Source of the DNA: Stromatinia cepivora
Lineage: Eukaryota; Ascomycota; Leotiomycetes; Helotiales; Sclerotiniaceae
Direction: 5' to 3'
Length of the DNA: 64,000 bases
NCBI GenBank assembly: GCA_014898415.1
Contig: RCTD01000016.1
Span: 558,001 to 622,000 of the forward strand
The notes below the pieces were generated by a model. It worked only from the letters and a program-made list of their open reading frames with translations, did no database searches and was not told where the DNA came from. A program made the translations under genes and the position numbers. This document shows, piece by piece, positions 11,905-23,238 of the stretch (the stretch's first letter is position 1; each line of letters opens with the position of its first letter).

Positions 11905-13313
11905 TTATGCGAAGACAGGCGAGGGAAATTTGACTTTACTATCCCATACTTTCGCGACGGCCACATCAGGTTCATCACCGAAACCTCGAGCACTTGCCAA
12001 CTGTAAAATTTGCAACGCTGTTGCTGTGAGATGCAACGGAAATCTGACTCGGCTCGCTTCCTCGATTGCTATATTCTATTCAATCGTGAGCACCACATAT
12101 CCGCAAGGCATTACTGTGAAAGAATCTTGTGACATGAACTTACCAGACGAGCAATAATATCATTAATAGAGGATTTTGAGGCACATTTTCCACTTAGCAA
12201 GGCTGGCACTCGATCCACGAACATAGCACTCGCTCCAGCCGCCCCCTTTACGATATCATATAGCATCTCAGAGTCCAGACCAATAGCCTGACCAAAAGCC
12301 ATCGCTTCTGTCGCTGCAACTAAATGCACGCCTGCTAATATATCCTCAACTAGCTTCAATCTCGGATCGTCCGCACTTATAGCAGCGGCTGTGGTCATTT
12401 CGAAGATAAGACTTGGCTGGGTGGGAATATAAGCTCTAACTAATCCAGAATCATCTTCTAGACCAAATCCAGAACGTACTCCTGACACCAATACTTGCTC
12501 AGCTGCGGAGCAAAGGAAGAGTGGACACTTGACTCTACGTCCATCAGCTGTCACTATACCTATATCCTTAACAATTATATTCAAAGCCGAATGCGGATGC
12601 AAATTATTCTCCAACATATGCGGTACCCGATTTCCCAACATCCAGCTTCCTCCTGATGATTTCGTAAGATAATCGAAAGCCTGCTTAGTATTGAGACCCA
12701 AGAATGCAGCAAATCCCATTGCTTCGGACGCCATGATCATGTGTATTCCTGCAAGAGCTTGATGCACCATCTTAACTTTTGTACCCGCTCCCAGTCCACC
12801 AGGTATTATATACAACGGATCTGCCATTGCATTCAACACTGGTTTTGCCGCTTCGATGGATTTCTCGGGCCCAGAAGCGAGAACTACAAGTGTGCCCAGA
12901 GCTGCTCGACCTGTCCCTCCAGACACAGGTGCATCTACCAATTCCACATCTTGCCTATCATATTTATTGTCGAGTAATTGTCTAACTTCTGGTACGTGTT
13001 CGGGGAAAGCAGTGGAGCTCAGTATGATCGTAGCATTTGGTTGCAATGCGTGAATAGCTCCAGTGACGTCGTCGAAAAGAACCGAGAGCGTCTGTGCCGC
13101 TGTTGCTACCATAATGACGATATACTTCGCATTGGAGACTGCAGATCGAGGTGTCGTAGCTGTATGTCCGCCCGCGGATCTGAATCTCTCGAGAGTGGGC
13201 TCGTAAACATCGAAGCCAGTAACGGAAAAGGTTTTCAGTAGGTTTGTGGCCATACCCATTCCCATCGCTCCGAGTCCGATGAAGGCTACGTTTGGTGTAT
13301 TAGAAGAAGACAT
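11905..13313 (-). CDS. NAD(P)-binding beta-hydroxyacid dehydrogenase with duplicated C-terminal module
   Basis: 3-hydroxyisobutyrate/6-phosphogluconate-type dehydrogenase. Exons 13313-12144 and 12075-11905 with a 68-nt intron give 446 aa. The N-terminal Rossmann fold starts VAFIGLGAMGMGMATNL; the substrate loop is DAPVSGGTGRA; the catalytic-Lys helix reads GAGTKVKMVHQAL. A second helical module follows from about residue 310, with LKLVEDILAGVHLVAATEAMA echoing the first. The final exon supplies a C-terminus that an unspliced reading would miss: AIEEASRVRFPLHLTATALQ and QLASARGFGDEPD. The start is the ATG at 13313 (MSSSNTPN), just before the NAD motif; an in-frame ATG 19 codons upstream adds only leader-like residues. 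Relatives include L-threonate and tartronate-semialdehyde enzymes; the exact substrate is unknown. Confidence 0.87.
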
Positions 13314-14134
13314 GGTGATTGTCGATAATAGAGAAAGGCAATGGTCAACAATGAAGGAAAGAAAACTCAACCTTTCGAGGCAGTTTTAAGAAACTTTGGA
13401 TGGAGGTGAGATGACTTCAGGCTATAGTCTTCATTACGAAGCTCCACCTCCGAGCTCGCATCCTAAGAGATCTTATCAATGGATTCGATGCTGGTGGATA
13501 TTGGTACCCCTCCATAATTCACCCACATTTGTTTTTGAAGGTGCAGCAGGATCTCGAATTACCTACCATTTTTGTTTTTCTTCTGCGGGGGTGCTCGGAA
13601 ACATATCCGACAACTCATAAATATGTAAGCTAGTCCCATTAGCGAGGTCCCTCCCAAGCTCCGGAGAGAAATTGCCCGACCATCATCCATTTAAACTTTG
13701 CTTCAGAACATCAGACTATTAAAATATATCATGTGAAGTCATGAAGAGTTTAAGACATTATCCATTTCTAGATCGTTTCTATGCTTTTATAAGGGATATC
13801 TTCCAAAAAACTATAGTTCATCATCCAAACATTACATCGATCATGACCTTCCTAGACGCCATTCATACCTTCTATGCATACCTAGCGGCATCTATCTATC
13901 TAGAACTTTTTCTTCATGTAGTTTTTCAACCTTCTAACTTGCTGGTATCACCATGGAGGGGGTGAAGTCAATATAGTACTGTGGTTCACACTGTTATGAT
14001 TGATTGAAAAAAAGCTAGCTAATTAATACTACAAAACTATGTACTCTACGACCATGCCGAGGCACTAGCGCGTTCGCTAGTGTAGTCACATGGTTATCCG
14101 TCTATCCCAATCAACTCCAAAAATATTGTTCTTC
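13314..14134. other. Intergenic
   Basis: Promoter side of the dehydrogenase gene and 3' side of the FAD oxidase gene. Short open frames (13396-13620, 13741-13965) lack any domain or splice logic; nothing else seen. Confidence 0.55.
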
Positions 14135-16177
14135 TCACGAGCAAATTCCAAAACCACTTTGACAACCTGATCCACAGTACGTAGTCGTACTACCACACCA
14201 GCCATATGGCGAACAGCAATTTCCAAATGAACTTCCTTTGCACGTGTACCCGTTACCACACGACCCATCTATTGAAACCTTCAACGATGATGTTGCACTA
14301 GGTTTTGACGTCGTGGATGTAGACGTAGACGTAGACGTAGTTGAGGTCGTTGTTCCACTACTACCATTCCCAGTACCATCAGTATCATCGGCAGCACCAA
14401 TACTTTGTGGATTCCAAAACACTTCGTTGGGATCAACGGCCTTTTTGATGGTCAATAATTTGTTGTAAGCACTTTGTCCATATCCAAGCATTGCAGCATC
14501 GGTTGCACTTAGTTCTGGGTCCACGTAGTTGAGGTAGGCCCCAAAGTCGGCGGATGCACCAGCTGAAAGAGCGTTGTTTAGAGAGTCGATGAAGGGCGTT
14601 ATAGCGTTGTCATATGGTGGCAGCGAGTCAGATGTAAATCCGTAGTTCTGTTGGATGTTAGTTAAAGTGAAAATAGTTATATCATCATGAAACTCAATCT
14701 TACTTGGAAAACCCAATGAGCGTCACGATCAGAGTAGGCCGATGAATCAGAAGAAGGCACATTGATCTGACTGCCCGCACCTCCATATAAATCAATAATA
14801 CTATACCAAGGAGAGGGCGCACTTCTTCCTTGATTCAGAATGTAAGTAAAATAACTAGTTAATTGGGTAGTAATCAATGGCTCTGCATTCTTCGTCACCA
14901 CAGATTTGGCGTAAAATGTATCGTGAGCATCATATCCAGTTAATGGTGTGTGAAGCTGTCCTCCGTTGTTCACATTGACTAAAGCATCCGTCCATCCTAG
15001 GGATTTAACACTGCTTGAGGCAGGAGCGGGAAAAGCGGATAGAATCGCAGGGAAAGTGACGCTTTTGAAATGTTTCAGATCGCAACTCATGCACCAGCCA
15101 CTTAGACTGAAAGATCCATAGCTGTCGGTGTAGATACCAAGTGTGATATTTTTATTGATCCGGGTAGAGTCGAGAGTAAATTCCTGAAGTTTGGTGAAGG
15201 ATGAAACAGCAGTGCTGACACTATCTAGTGTTGCGGGGATACTAGCTGCGAAGGTGAGAACGGAAGATGGAGCCGCAAAAGTTTGTAGGTAGAAGGTTGT
15301 AGCGATGCCAAAAGAGTCACCAGCTCCTCTCATTGCGTAGAAGATATCGGGATAAGCTGCGGCCGTTGTGTGGATTTGAGTTCCATTGGCAAGAACTACA
15401 TCGAGACCAACGATAGTATCAAGAGCTAAACCCCAGAGTCTAGATGCGTATCCGTAGCCTCCATGTGTGAAATGGCCCCCTATTCCAACCCCTGGACATG
15501 TCCCGTGCGGAACAGCTCGCTTACCCTGACTGTAGAGTCCAAGAGCGAGGTTTCCTAATCGTACACCTCCTCCAACAGTAGCAATGTTGGTTTCTATAGT
15601 ATATTGATTAGACTTCGCTCAGTATCGCAGCCAAGATATCGATTGAACTTACTGGTATCAACACTGATGGAATTGAAGTTTTGAAGACTGACGATGACGC
15701 TTCCATCCTTACCACCAGTTGAATAGCTAGCATATGAATGTCCACCTGACTTAGCTTGAACCTTGAGTCCGGCTGCGGCCGCACAGATAATCGCATCACT
15801 GACGTGTTGTGAGGTGGTGGGTAAAGTAACAACAGCCGGGGTGTATTGTAAACGAAGATTATAAGGAGAAATTGTCGTAGCCCATGACGATGAAGAGCTA
15901 TCTTGATATGGCACCGAGTGCTGAGTCAAGCAGTCTTGAATGCTTGAAGCACGAGTCGCCACTCCACCAAATGGGTGGGAAGAAGCAAACGGGAATATGA
16001 ACAAGCCAAGTGTGAGCTGGGTCACGATCGACCGGAGGCCATGCTAGAAACCGTGTTAACGACATGTAGTTTTCGACAATAGAACTTCACGCGATGGGTA
16101 ACAGCAAACAAGGTTAAGAGATGCAGAGCAAGATTTAGTCTGTGCATACTTACTTTATGTGGATTCGTCTGCTGCAT
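14135..16177 (-). CDS. Secreted FAD-linked carbohydrate oxidase (AA7/BBE-like) with C-terminal CBM18
   Basis: Berberine-bridge-type flavoprotein predicted to oxidise sugars or oligosaccharides outside the cell, giving H2O2. Exons 16177-16154, 16043-15653, 15593-14704 and 14647-14135 join to 605 aa. A short first exon (MQQTNPHK) joins a hydrophobic stretch (SIVTQLTLGLFIFPFASS) to form a signal peptide. The PP-loop AKSGGHSYASY provides the His (about H110), and HGTCPGVGIGGHFTHGGYG the Cys (about C171), that together bind FAD bicovalently. The BBE C-terminal block ends ANKLLTIKKAVDP-like (YNKLLTIKKAVDPNEVFWNP). A Ser/Thr linker follows, then a Cys-rich hevein-like chitin-binding domain (CGNGYTCKGSSFGNCCS, CGSGCQSGFGIC). 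The joined catalytic and chitin-binding parts suggest action at chitin or fungal wall. The true substrate is unknown. Confidence 0.9.
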
Positions 16178-17457
16178 GATGATGCGATCTCTGGTGGAGA
16201 CGGCCGGTAAAGGTTATGTAAGTTAACACAATGAAGTGATTAAAGAAGAAAGTCCTAACGAAAGTGCTGTCGAGTTGAAGGCTTGAAGAAGGAAGGAAGA
16301 GACTGAGCTTTTAAGGGCAAGACTTGTTGAATCTCGCAATGATCATGATTCAAGTCTATTTTCTTGTTCGACAGTGAATACGAGAAGTTTTGCGTGGCTA
16401 CTGCCAAGCCCCATGGCTGGGAAGTAGCCGAAAATTACAGAAGTTAAAGGAGTAAGCGATATAAGATATTCTTGATTCATAAATTGCTGTCTTTTCTGTC
16501 TTTTGATGCTACTTCAAATTTTTTGAATAAATATTAAGCTATTAAGCTATTATCTCCCAAAATTTTGGATTTTGAAGATTTTGAAGAAATTTCGATAATT
16601 TCAATTCCGAAGCATTCAAAAATTCCAAAAATTCCCCCCAAAAAACTTTTTAAATAAATTTTCAAACAAAAAATTAAAGATTTTAAAGATTTCAAATAAT
16701 CTTTTAATAAAACTTTGATACTATAATACTTTCCTCAACTAGATTTTATTATATAAATTTTCAATTAGTATAATATTATTATCAATCAAAGTCTCTATTT
16801 ATGAATGAAATATAGCTATTCTTTAGCGTGATTTACAATACTTTCCCCTTTAATCCTCGTACAAACTTATAAGGAGACTCGATTCATTAGTACTGTATTC
16901 ATTTGCCAAATTCGCCCCAGCCAGGGAGCGATGCGTAATTTTAGCATCAATTAGGTCGTTTTTGATCGGGGCGATGCTGAGGCGCATTCTTAGAAGTTTC
17001 TGTTGAACTTTCGAATATTATATCCCGAGGCCATCAATCCATTGACAAGTGAATCAGAACAGCGGACTTCCTTCGAACCCTCACCGACTTGGAGGTATTT
17101 TATATTGAGAAACACAGTTTAGTTTGGTCGAATTTACCAAATAAATACACTAATTGGGTACACTTACGGATTCAATATCGTTGTGTTGCTTTCGGAATAA
17201 GTTGACCATGGTTGCGGTAACGAGACAAATCACTTGACAGGCAAAACATGCAGATCTCCACGTAGTGTAGCATAAGGTGAATACGGAATGCAGTCTACTA
17301 AACTACTCAGCTGTGTATACACCGCTCATTGATGCCATTTCATATGATATGACAAGTTCCAGCCAACACTCTTCCGAACGCCATTCCCAATCCATGTTTC
17401 CCGTTATGTCGTACACGTTCGTAAAGCTTCGTTGTCACCATCAAGCATACAGAACAA
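16178..17457. other. AT-rich intergenic region
   Basis: Upstream of the FAD oxidase. It contains a 34-bp imperfect palindrome (16396-16429), a strongly AT-rich block at about 16490-16830 with oligo-A/T runs, and GC-richer sequence at 16900-17000 with repeated GCGATGC. No gene seen. Confidence 0.6.
16396..16429. repeat. 34-bp inverted repeat (hairpin/operator-like)
   Basis: Two 15-base arms, GGCTACTGCCAAGCC and GGCTGGGAAGTAGCC, are inverted copies with 12 of 15 positions pairing, around the loop CCAT. It lies about 220 bp upstream of the FAD oxidase start, so it could be a regulator site; that is inference. Confidence 0.55.
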
Positions 17458-17965
17458 TCAATTAATTTCCCCTGGATTTGGTATCCCATCCCCGCTTCTG
17501 CTATGGTATTGCTTTCTCAAAAATTGTTCAATTGGCACATCGTCTTGGGGTCGAATCGGGGGTGCTCCATCGTCCTTCACAGTCTTATCCTCCGGTCTCT
17601 GTTCCAGAGTTGACTTCTGTAGTGTGCTTATACCTGGTATCCACGACAACGCTTTCATCATCAGCAATCTGCGCCTGAGATTCCATAGTTCAGCCAGATC
17701 AGCCGTATTGAATTATTTGCCTACCTTTTTCTGTAAAGCTTTCTTCCTTCTCTGGTGGTCCTCCATAAGCAGCTCGATTCAATTGGTCCTTGAAATCGCC
17801 CTTTCTAAACTTATTGCCATGTGCATCTTTACCAACATTATTCTTGTCCTGGTCAGGATCATACTCGCCATTTTTTGAGGTCGCAGATACGCTATTGGCT
17901 ACAGTCTCGTATGCAGAAGAAGCTGTGTTTTTCAGACTATCAATGGTCGAGGGTGGAGATGCCAT
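17458..17965 (-). CDS. Small hydrophilic conserved protein, unknown function
   Basis: Exons 17965-17725 and 17633-17458, with a 91-nt intron, give 138 aa. No domain is recognised. The protein is highly charged and Gly/Asp/Lys-rich, with an amphipathic Ala/Ser start (DSLKNTASSAYETVANSVSA) and the segment GKDAHGNKFRKGDFKDQLN. The second exon reads PPIRPQDDVPIEQFLRKQYH, which looks like coding sequence under constraint. The intron (GTAGG donor, CCAG acceptor) was chosen because it is the only pairing I found that keeps that frame. It has the composition of LEA-like or stress hydrophilins, but I cannot assign a family. Confidence 0.65.
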
Positions 17966-19046
17966 GCTGGATAAGTCTGCAGTAAATCAATCAATCAATC
18001 GTTAGCAAACATGAACCAAAAGGATCGTGGGGATGGAGGGGCACCAACCGAGTCAATTCGAGGTTGAAAGGGCTAATTCCAAGTTTGAGCTAGCTAAGGT
18101 GGAGCTGCAAATAAGTACGTACGGAGCAGTGAATTGTAAATTAAGATTTATAGAATGGATTAAGGAATTGAAGATGGCTTATCTGTCTAGAAGAGTGCCC
18201 ACATATCATATCAACAAGTTATTTCTGCTTCCGCTTGACGTCAGTTCAAAGCTAGCCAAGCAATTCCTTCATCATGTTGGAACTGTTTTTAGACAGCACT
18301 TTCGCGGTTATCCGTTCCGAGATGTATTACGTAACTCTCCTCAAAAAATCTCGAAATAGCATCAATTCATGGTCATTCTTATTGTCAGCCCTATAGATAG
18401 ATCATTGCACCTAGCTCGGGCTAAGTTATAATAAATGAGTTGAATTGAATACCTGCATCAGCCTCACTGAGCCACAACTATATTTCCAAATTTAGGGGGT
18501 CAGCCCCGCTCGGTCTTTAAGACTTGTCCACGGGTTGCTGGCTGTACTAGTAAGTCTTTACTCGATCACGATGTTCACTGGCTCAATTAATAGCAGGAAA
18601 AATTATATTTTAGCCAAACTTCATTCACAATTGTGAGATTACAAGGCCATTTCAGTACTTCTAGTATCCAGCTGTCTAATAGTACTCAAGCAAACCTGAA
18701 AGAGACCCATTTCTTCCAACTGCCGCTATCTCTTCGGGAAAATCAAGCGTTAGCACATTACTTTATTCCTTTGTTTCGGGCTTAACCTTACCCCTCTACC
18801 GAAATCGCCTGACCGCAAGTTACTCATTGCCAACAGCTACGTATCGTATTAATACCAGATATTAAGCCAAGATATTTTGTGGTATACACAAGTTGCTTGA
18901 GGATTTATGGATAGAAAAGAGAAGATTGATACTCGGAGATCCGCATCGCACCAACGCCGAGTTTCCCGTTAATATCCAGCTTTTAAAAGTTTGCTCTGTT
19001 TGCGGTTTCCAGACTCTAGAGTGGACTCATCATAACCTCAACCTGC
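17966..19046. other. Divergent intergenic region
   Basis: Separates the small hydrophilic gene from the Zn2Cys6 regulator and must hold both promoters. The open frame at 18027-18359 is rejected as a gene. Nothing else is recognised. Confidence 0.55.
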
Positions 19047-20454
19047 ATGAAGATGGATAATGATGTCACAAGACCCGATAAAATGTTCAGTTCTTCTCGT
19101 CGCTCTCACCGAAAGACGAGGACAGGGTGCAATAACTGTAAGAGGAGAAAGATTAAGGTTAGTCGAAGCAACCATTAACTGATCCGTTTTACATGCCTCT
19201 ACCTAAGCAAGAACACACACATAGGTAAGCCCCAAATCTGTAGTTAATTTCAAGCACTACAGAACATTCCATCTGATAGTGTGTATCTTTAGCTTCACTT
19301 GCCTCGCTGTCCTCACTAGAGTGTGCCATTGACCTCAACTCAAAAGTGGCTAACTCATCTATTAGTGTGGTGAAGGAAAGCCTGACTGTCTGAACTGTAT
19401 CAAGCATTCGATACCATGTGATTACTCACTGGCAAATGCCGCAGCCACAGCGAAGAATACACCAATCGCCTCTCCTGGATCTTCAGCTTCAGCTTCCGTT
19501 TCAAACGATGTTTTGAGCCAGACTGTCGAAGGCCATGACCCGTATCTGAATCTTATGGATTTGGAGGTTTTCAACTACTTTTGTACAACGACAAGCATCT
19601 CAATCAACTCCACTCCGGAAGTAAAAGATCTGTGGCAAACTACGGCTATCCAGATTGCGTTTCGCCAAGAATTTGTCATGCGTGCGCTTCTCGCTCTGTC
19701 GGCTCTCCATATGGCTCGCAACACGCCTGGCCGGAGTCGACAACTGTATGATTATTCAATGCAACAACATCAAGCGGCCCTCCGCCAAGGCACTGCGTTT
19801 CTTTCACATATTACCGTTGAGACCTGTGCAGCTCTTCACATCTTCTCAATAGTCACAGGAATGCATACTTTAGGTCGACCTCGCAGCGTTGACGAATTTG
19901 TAATCGTTGGCGAGAATGGGATCACCTCGTGGCTCGTATTATTTAAAGGGGTGACTGCAATCATCGATCAATTCAGAGACACACTTATGTCCGGGCCTTT
20001 AGCTTTATTATTCAAAGCCCGAGATGAGAGAGTCCTCTTACGTGAAATGTACGCGGAAGACGATACTGAACATTTAAATCACCTAAGAAGTGCAATTGAG
20101 ACTACAGTACACAATGAGGACGAAGTACGGATATATAGTGATGCGATTCGTGAGCTGGAACTTTCATACAAGTTTATGTACAAGTGTCCAGCCGAAAAAC
20201 ATGAGGCGGGTGACATTTTCATCTGGCTATTCCGTCTATCTGATGAGTACTTGGCTCGTCTAAAAGAGGGCACCCAAGAAGCATTAGCAATTCTTGCATA
20301 TTCATCTGTGTGCTTCAAAAAGTTGGAGAATCTGTGGTGGATAGAAGGATGGAGCAATCATCTGATGGCCAACATCTATAGATTTTTAGATGAAGAACAC
20401 AAACAATGGGTTCAGATTCCTATCAACGAGATTGGTTGGGTGCCATATCCGTGA
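19047..20454 (+). CDS. Zn2Cys6 transcription factor (Upc2-like type)
   Basis: Fungal binuclear zinc cluster regulator. Exons 19047-19157 and 19366-20454 give 399 aa. The six cysteines are split by the intron: C28 and C31 in exon 1; C38, C45, C48 and C55 in exon 2; spacing CX2CX6CX6CX2CX6C is canonical. The preceding SHRKTRTGC context is typical of the Upc2/ECM22-like branch. A Ser/Ala linker leads to a helical region starting DPYLNLMDLEVFNYF, the usual ligand/regulatory part of this branch, which runs to the end. The intron is 208 nt, long for this window, but phase and the cysteine pattern leave little doubt. At about 400 aa the factor is small yet normal for this branch. The target genes are unknown; nearby secreted enzymes are possible targets by position only. 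Confidence 0.87.
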
Positions 20455-21034
20455 TTAGATTGTCTAGTACCGTACTTGGGTGCGTTTTTCAGTCCCGAGA
20501 ACCAAGGAGTTCTTGCGCTTCGGGTCGGTGCAAATTGAAATTGGAAATTTATTTCCATACATGTTTATTTTTATTTGGAACTCTATAAAGATCGTATTGT
20601 ATTTTAAATAATAGCTTCTTGTAGATTTACCCTGAAATCCCAATTTTGAAGATTACAATGCATCGACTCCAAGCGCATTCCTCTTCCTTTAACATCTGAG
20701 GCACAATGTTGATGGATCAGCTCCCTATATTTCTAGGGCGCATCGCTAAGGATGCGCATCTCTGCTGAATGTCTAAGCACGATCTAAACATTGCTCTATT
20801 CACATGCGATGTCAAGATAGCTGCATGAAATCACCATGTCCATTTCAAGTTTCAAATACGTACAGTATAATCGCAAATCCTCGGGACCTACCGTATAAAC
20901 TCGCACATCATAACAAACTAAGCCTATTTCAAATAAGTTTATTCCAATTTTATTAGAAGAATCGATTGAAATGGATATTTTTTTAATCCACTTTTGCTTC
21001 GGCCCCGGAAAAGCTAAGGATTGTAATAGGGTTA
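20455..21034. other. Intergenic, 3' of the Zn2Cys6 gene
   Basis: AT-rich. A small palindrome GCGCATCGCTAAGGATGCGC lies at about 20738-20757. The sequence just left of the element at 21035 contains TAGGGTTAGGG. No gene. Confidence 0.5.
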
Positions 21035-21679
21035 GGGCTGTTTCGACAACCAAAATCTATTGTTTTCCATCGAATATTCTATTCCCTTTTTATACAGTGG
21101 AATCCGTTTTTTAAAGGATTCTTCAAAATATCGATAGATTCTAATCTGCTTTGTGTATCTTTCGATGGTATGATTTATTATAAAATTTGTCAAAATCTAT
21201 GATTTTGAAGAGGAAGTGTAGTATGTGAATGGTGTACGGGTCATTAGGTGGTAGGGTATGAAAATTCAGTTTATTATTATTATTTGAATAGTTAATTAAA
21301 CGAAAATAGGAATAATTCCAATTTAGACTTATATACTTTCTGAATTTTATTTTTGAATTTTATATATATATATTTTTTTATAATTTTAGGGTATATTTTA
21401 GATTTTAAAGTTTATAATAGTTTATAAAAAGAATAGATTTTGATGAAAAAAATTAAGGGTATTTTTTTGATATCTGTTGTTTTTAATTTATATTTTATTT
21501 TTCTTATACAAATTTCATTATTTGATAAACTGAAAAGTAGCTAGTTTAGTGTATTTCCAAGTTCTATAAAATAATTTGTTGAATTATGAAATATTGTGTA
21601 AAATCTGTTCTTTTATTGTTGAATGTATTTTACAGAAAAGGGGGGATTATTCGACAGATTGTGGTTGCCGAAATAGCCC
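21035..21679. mobile_element. MITE-like non-autonomous DNA transposon (PIF/Harbinger-like ends)
   Basis: Ends are inverted copies: left GGGCTGTTTCGACAACCA, right (reverse complement) GGGCTATTTCGGCAACCA, 16 of 18 identical, with weaker pairing for about ten more bases (AAATCTATTG against CAATCTGTCG). Directly outside both ends is TTA (21032-21034 and 21680-21682), a 3-bp target duplication of the TWA type used by PIF/Harbinger elements, whose ends also start GGG/GGC. The ~645-bp interior is very AT-rich with no coding sequence, so it would need a transposase in trans. It lies in a 3'-to-3' gap between the Zn2Cys6 gene and the protease gene. The family name is an inference from end sequence and target size. 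Confidence 0.72.
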
Positions 21680-21773
21680 TTAGTGTGTTCTGGCGTAAGT
21701 GAGTTTATATGGTATTTGTTCCAGCGGTCCCCCAACACCCCTTTTCACTCACTGCCGCTCTCTTTTGAGTCGC

Positions 21774-23238
21774 CTAGGAGGTAGCATGGCTAGTATAATT
21801 TTCCCTTGCAGCGAATTGCATAACACCAGCCCCAACATCAAAAACTGCAACAACATTCTTCAGGAAAGCATCGCCCAGAACATACAGACTCTCCGCAAAA
21901 TCATTTCCACCATCAAAAACACTACTCATGCAAATATCTGTTCCATCAGAGTTTCTACCTATATGAAGAATCATATCGAGAGGATTAGTATAGAACATTG
22001 AACCACCAATCTTAACACCGAAAACAGGCGGGGCAGCAGTGCAAGAGACGACATAACCACCGACATCTTCTCTGTATACGGCAGCTGGCTTGAATGCCTT
22101 GTTAATAGCATCAGCTACGGCGGTAGGGAAGTAGTTGGCTGTGGTTCCTGAATCCACAACGTAATATTGTTTACCAGGAACGGAAATGGCCTTTCCGTTC
22201 ACATAGGCACCCCCAATATCAATGGTGTAGAAATCGTATCCCTTCGGGAGTCCATCGATGGATGTGATAAGTATGGGAGTGCTGGCGAAATCTTGGACGA
22301 AATCAACGGGTGGGACACCACCGAGAGCGAGGTAACCTGCAGGGCCAGAGCCGCCACGCTCGATGGCGAGACTAAAGAGGGAGTCTACGAGACCCTCTTT
22401 ATACATAGTAGTGAAGATCGGGTCGTAGGCTACTTGGCTGTCACCTTTGTAGGCGGATGTGCTGATGGAGAGTTAGCATGCGTATCTTGTCATATCTCAA
22501 TCACTGACTAGTAAAGGGAAAACCTTACATAGCAGGATAAGCCAAACCAAGCAAGCCACTGCTCGTTCCATCACCGTTCCATCCAGCAGAATCAACCAAA
22601 CCGACGGTGGTGGTCACATCAATGCCAGCAAAGGTCACCGGCTGAGATCCCACAATACCCGTGAGATTCTCTCCATCCTGATATGCAATATTAAATTCTA
22701 AACCCGGGATAGCTTTAAATTCAGAATCCCTCGTGAAGGTCGAACCAAATCTACAAGAGGCCTGTGTGGCATTTTTTCCGGTATTGTCAATACAAGTAAA
22801 TCCTGTCTCGATTACCCAGGTATCACTAGATCCAGTATCGACACTAGATGGGAGAAGAGTTAGTTTATTACACGGTACGTTTTGGCGAGTGAGAACATTT
22901 CGGGGAAATACTAACACAACCTTAAAAGACTGCTTTCCAAACTTGATTTTGGTACCGAATGACTGTCCCTGGGCCAAACTGACAAGAGCAGTGCTACTGC
23001 CCTTGGGAAGATGCAAATGTTTCAAGAATTTGGCTGCGCATCTAGCTTCGGAGCCTTCAGCTGACATCTTACCGAGTTCCAAGACATGGTCCGTAACGAC
23101 AGGAATGCTTTTTGGTCTCGAGGAGACAGCGATGCGCACGGAGGTCCCAGAATCTGGGGCACGGGGGAGCAAACGGGCGGTGGTGAGAGAGAGGAGAGAG
23201 AGGGTGGTAAGGGTGGTGGAAAGTGTTGGGAAATACAT
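21774..23238 (-). CDS. Secreted pepsin-like aspartic protease (A1)
   Basis: Exons 23238-22916, 22843-22529 and 22461-21774 join to 441 aa. The N-terminus MYFPTLSTTLTTLSLLSLTT is a signal peptide; a propeptide of about 80 residues follows. The first catalytic motif is VVDTGSSDTWV (about D110), split by intron 1; the second is VVDSGTTANYFP (about D316). GLLGLAYPAI spans intron 2. Length and order match fungal eukaryotic-type aspartic proteases. No long Ser/Thr tail or GPI signal is visible at the C-terminus (FAARENYTSHATS), so it is probably soluble and secreted. The start at 23238 is chosen over an upstream in-frame ATG at 23406 because the signal peptide begins directly there. It ends 95 bp from the MITE-like element. 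Confidence 0.92.

Noticed and set aside
18027..18359. 110-codon frame as a gene
   Set aside because: No family, no splice pattern, lies in the promoter gap between two supported divergent genes.
20932..21012. Second, related mobile element next to the MITE, sharing GGAAAAGCTAAG with 11342-11356
   Set aside because: The shared stretch is short and neither place shows inverted ends or a target duplication.
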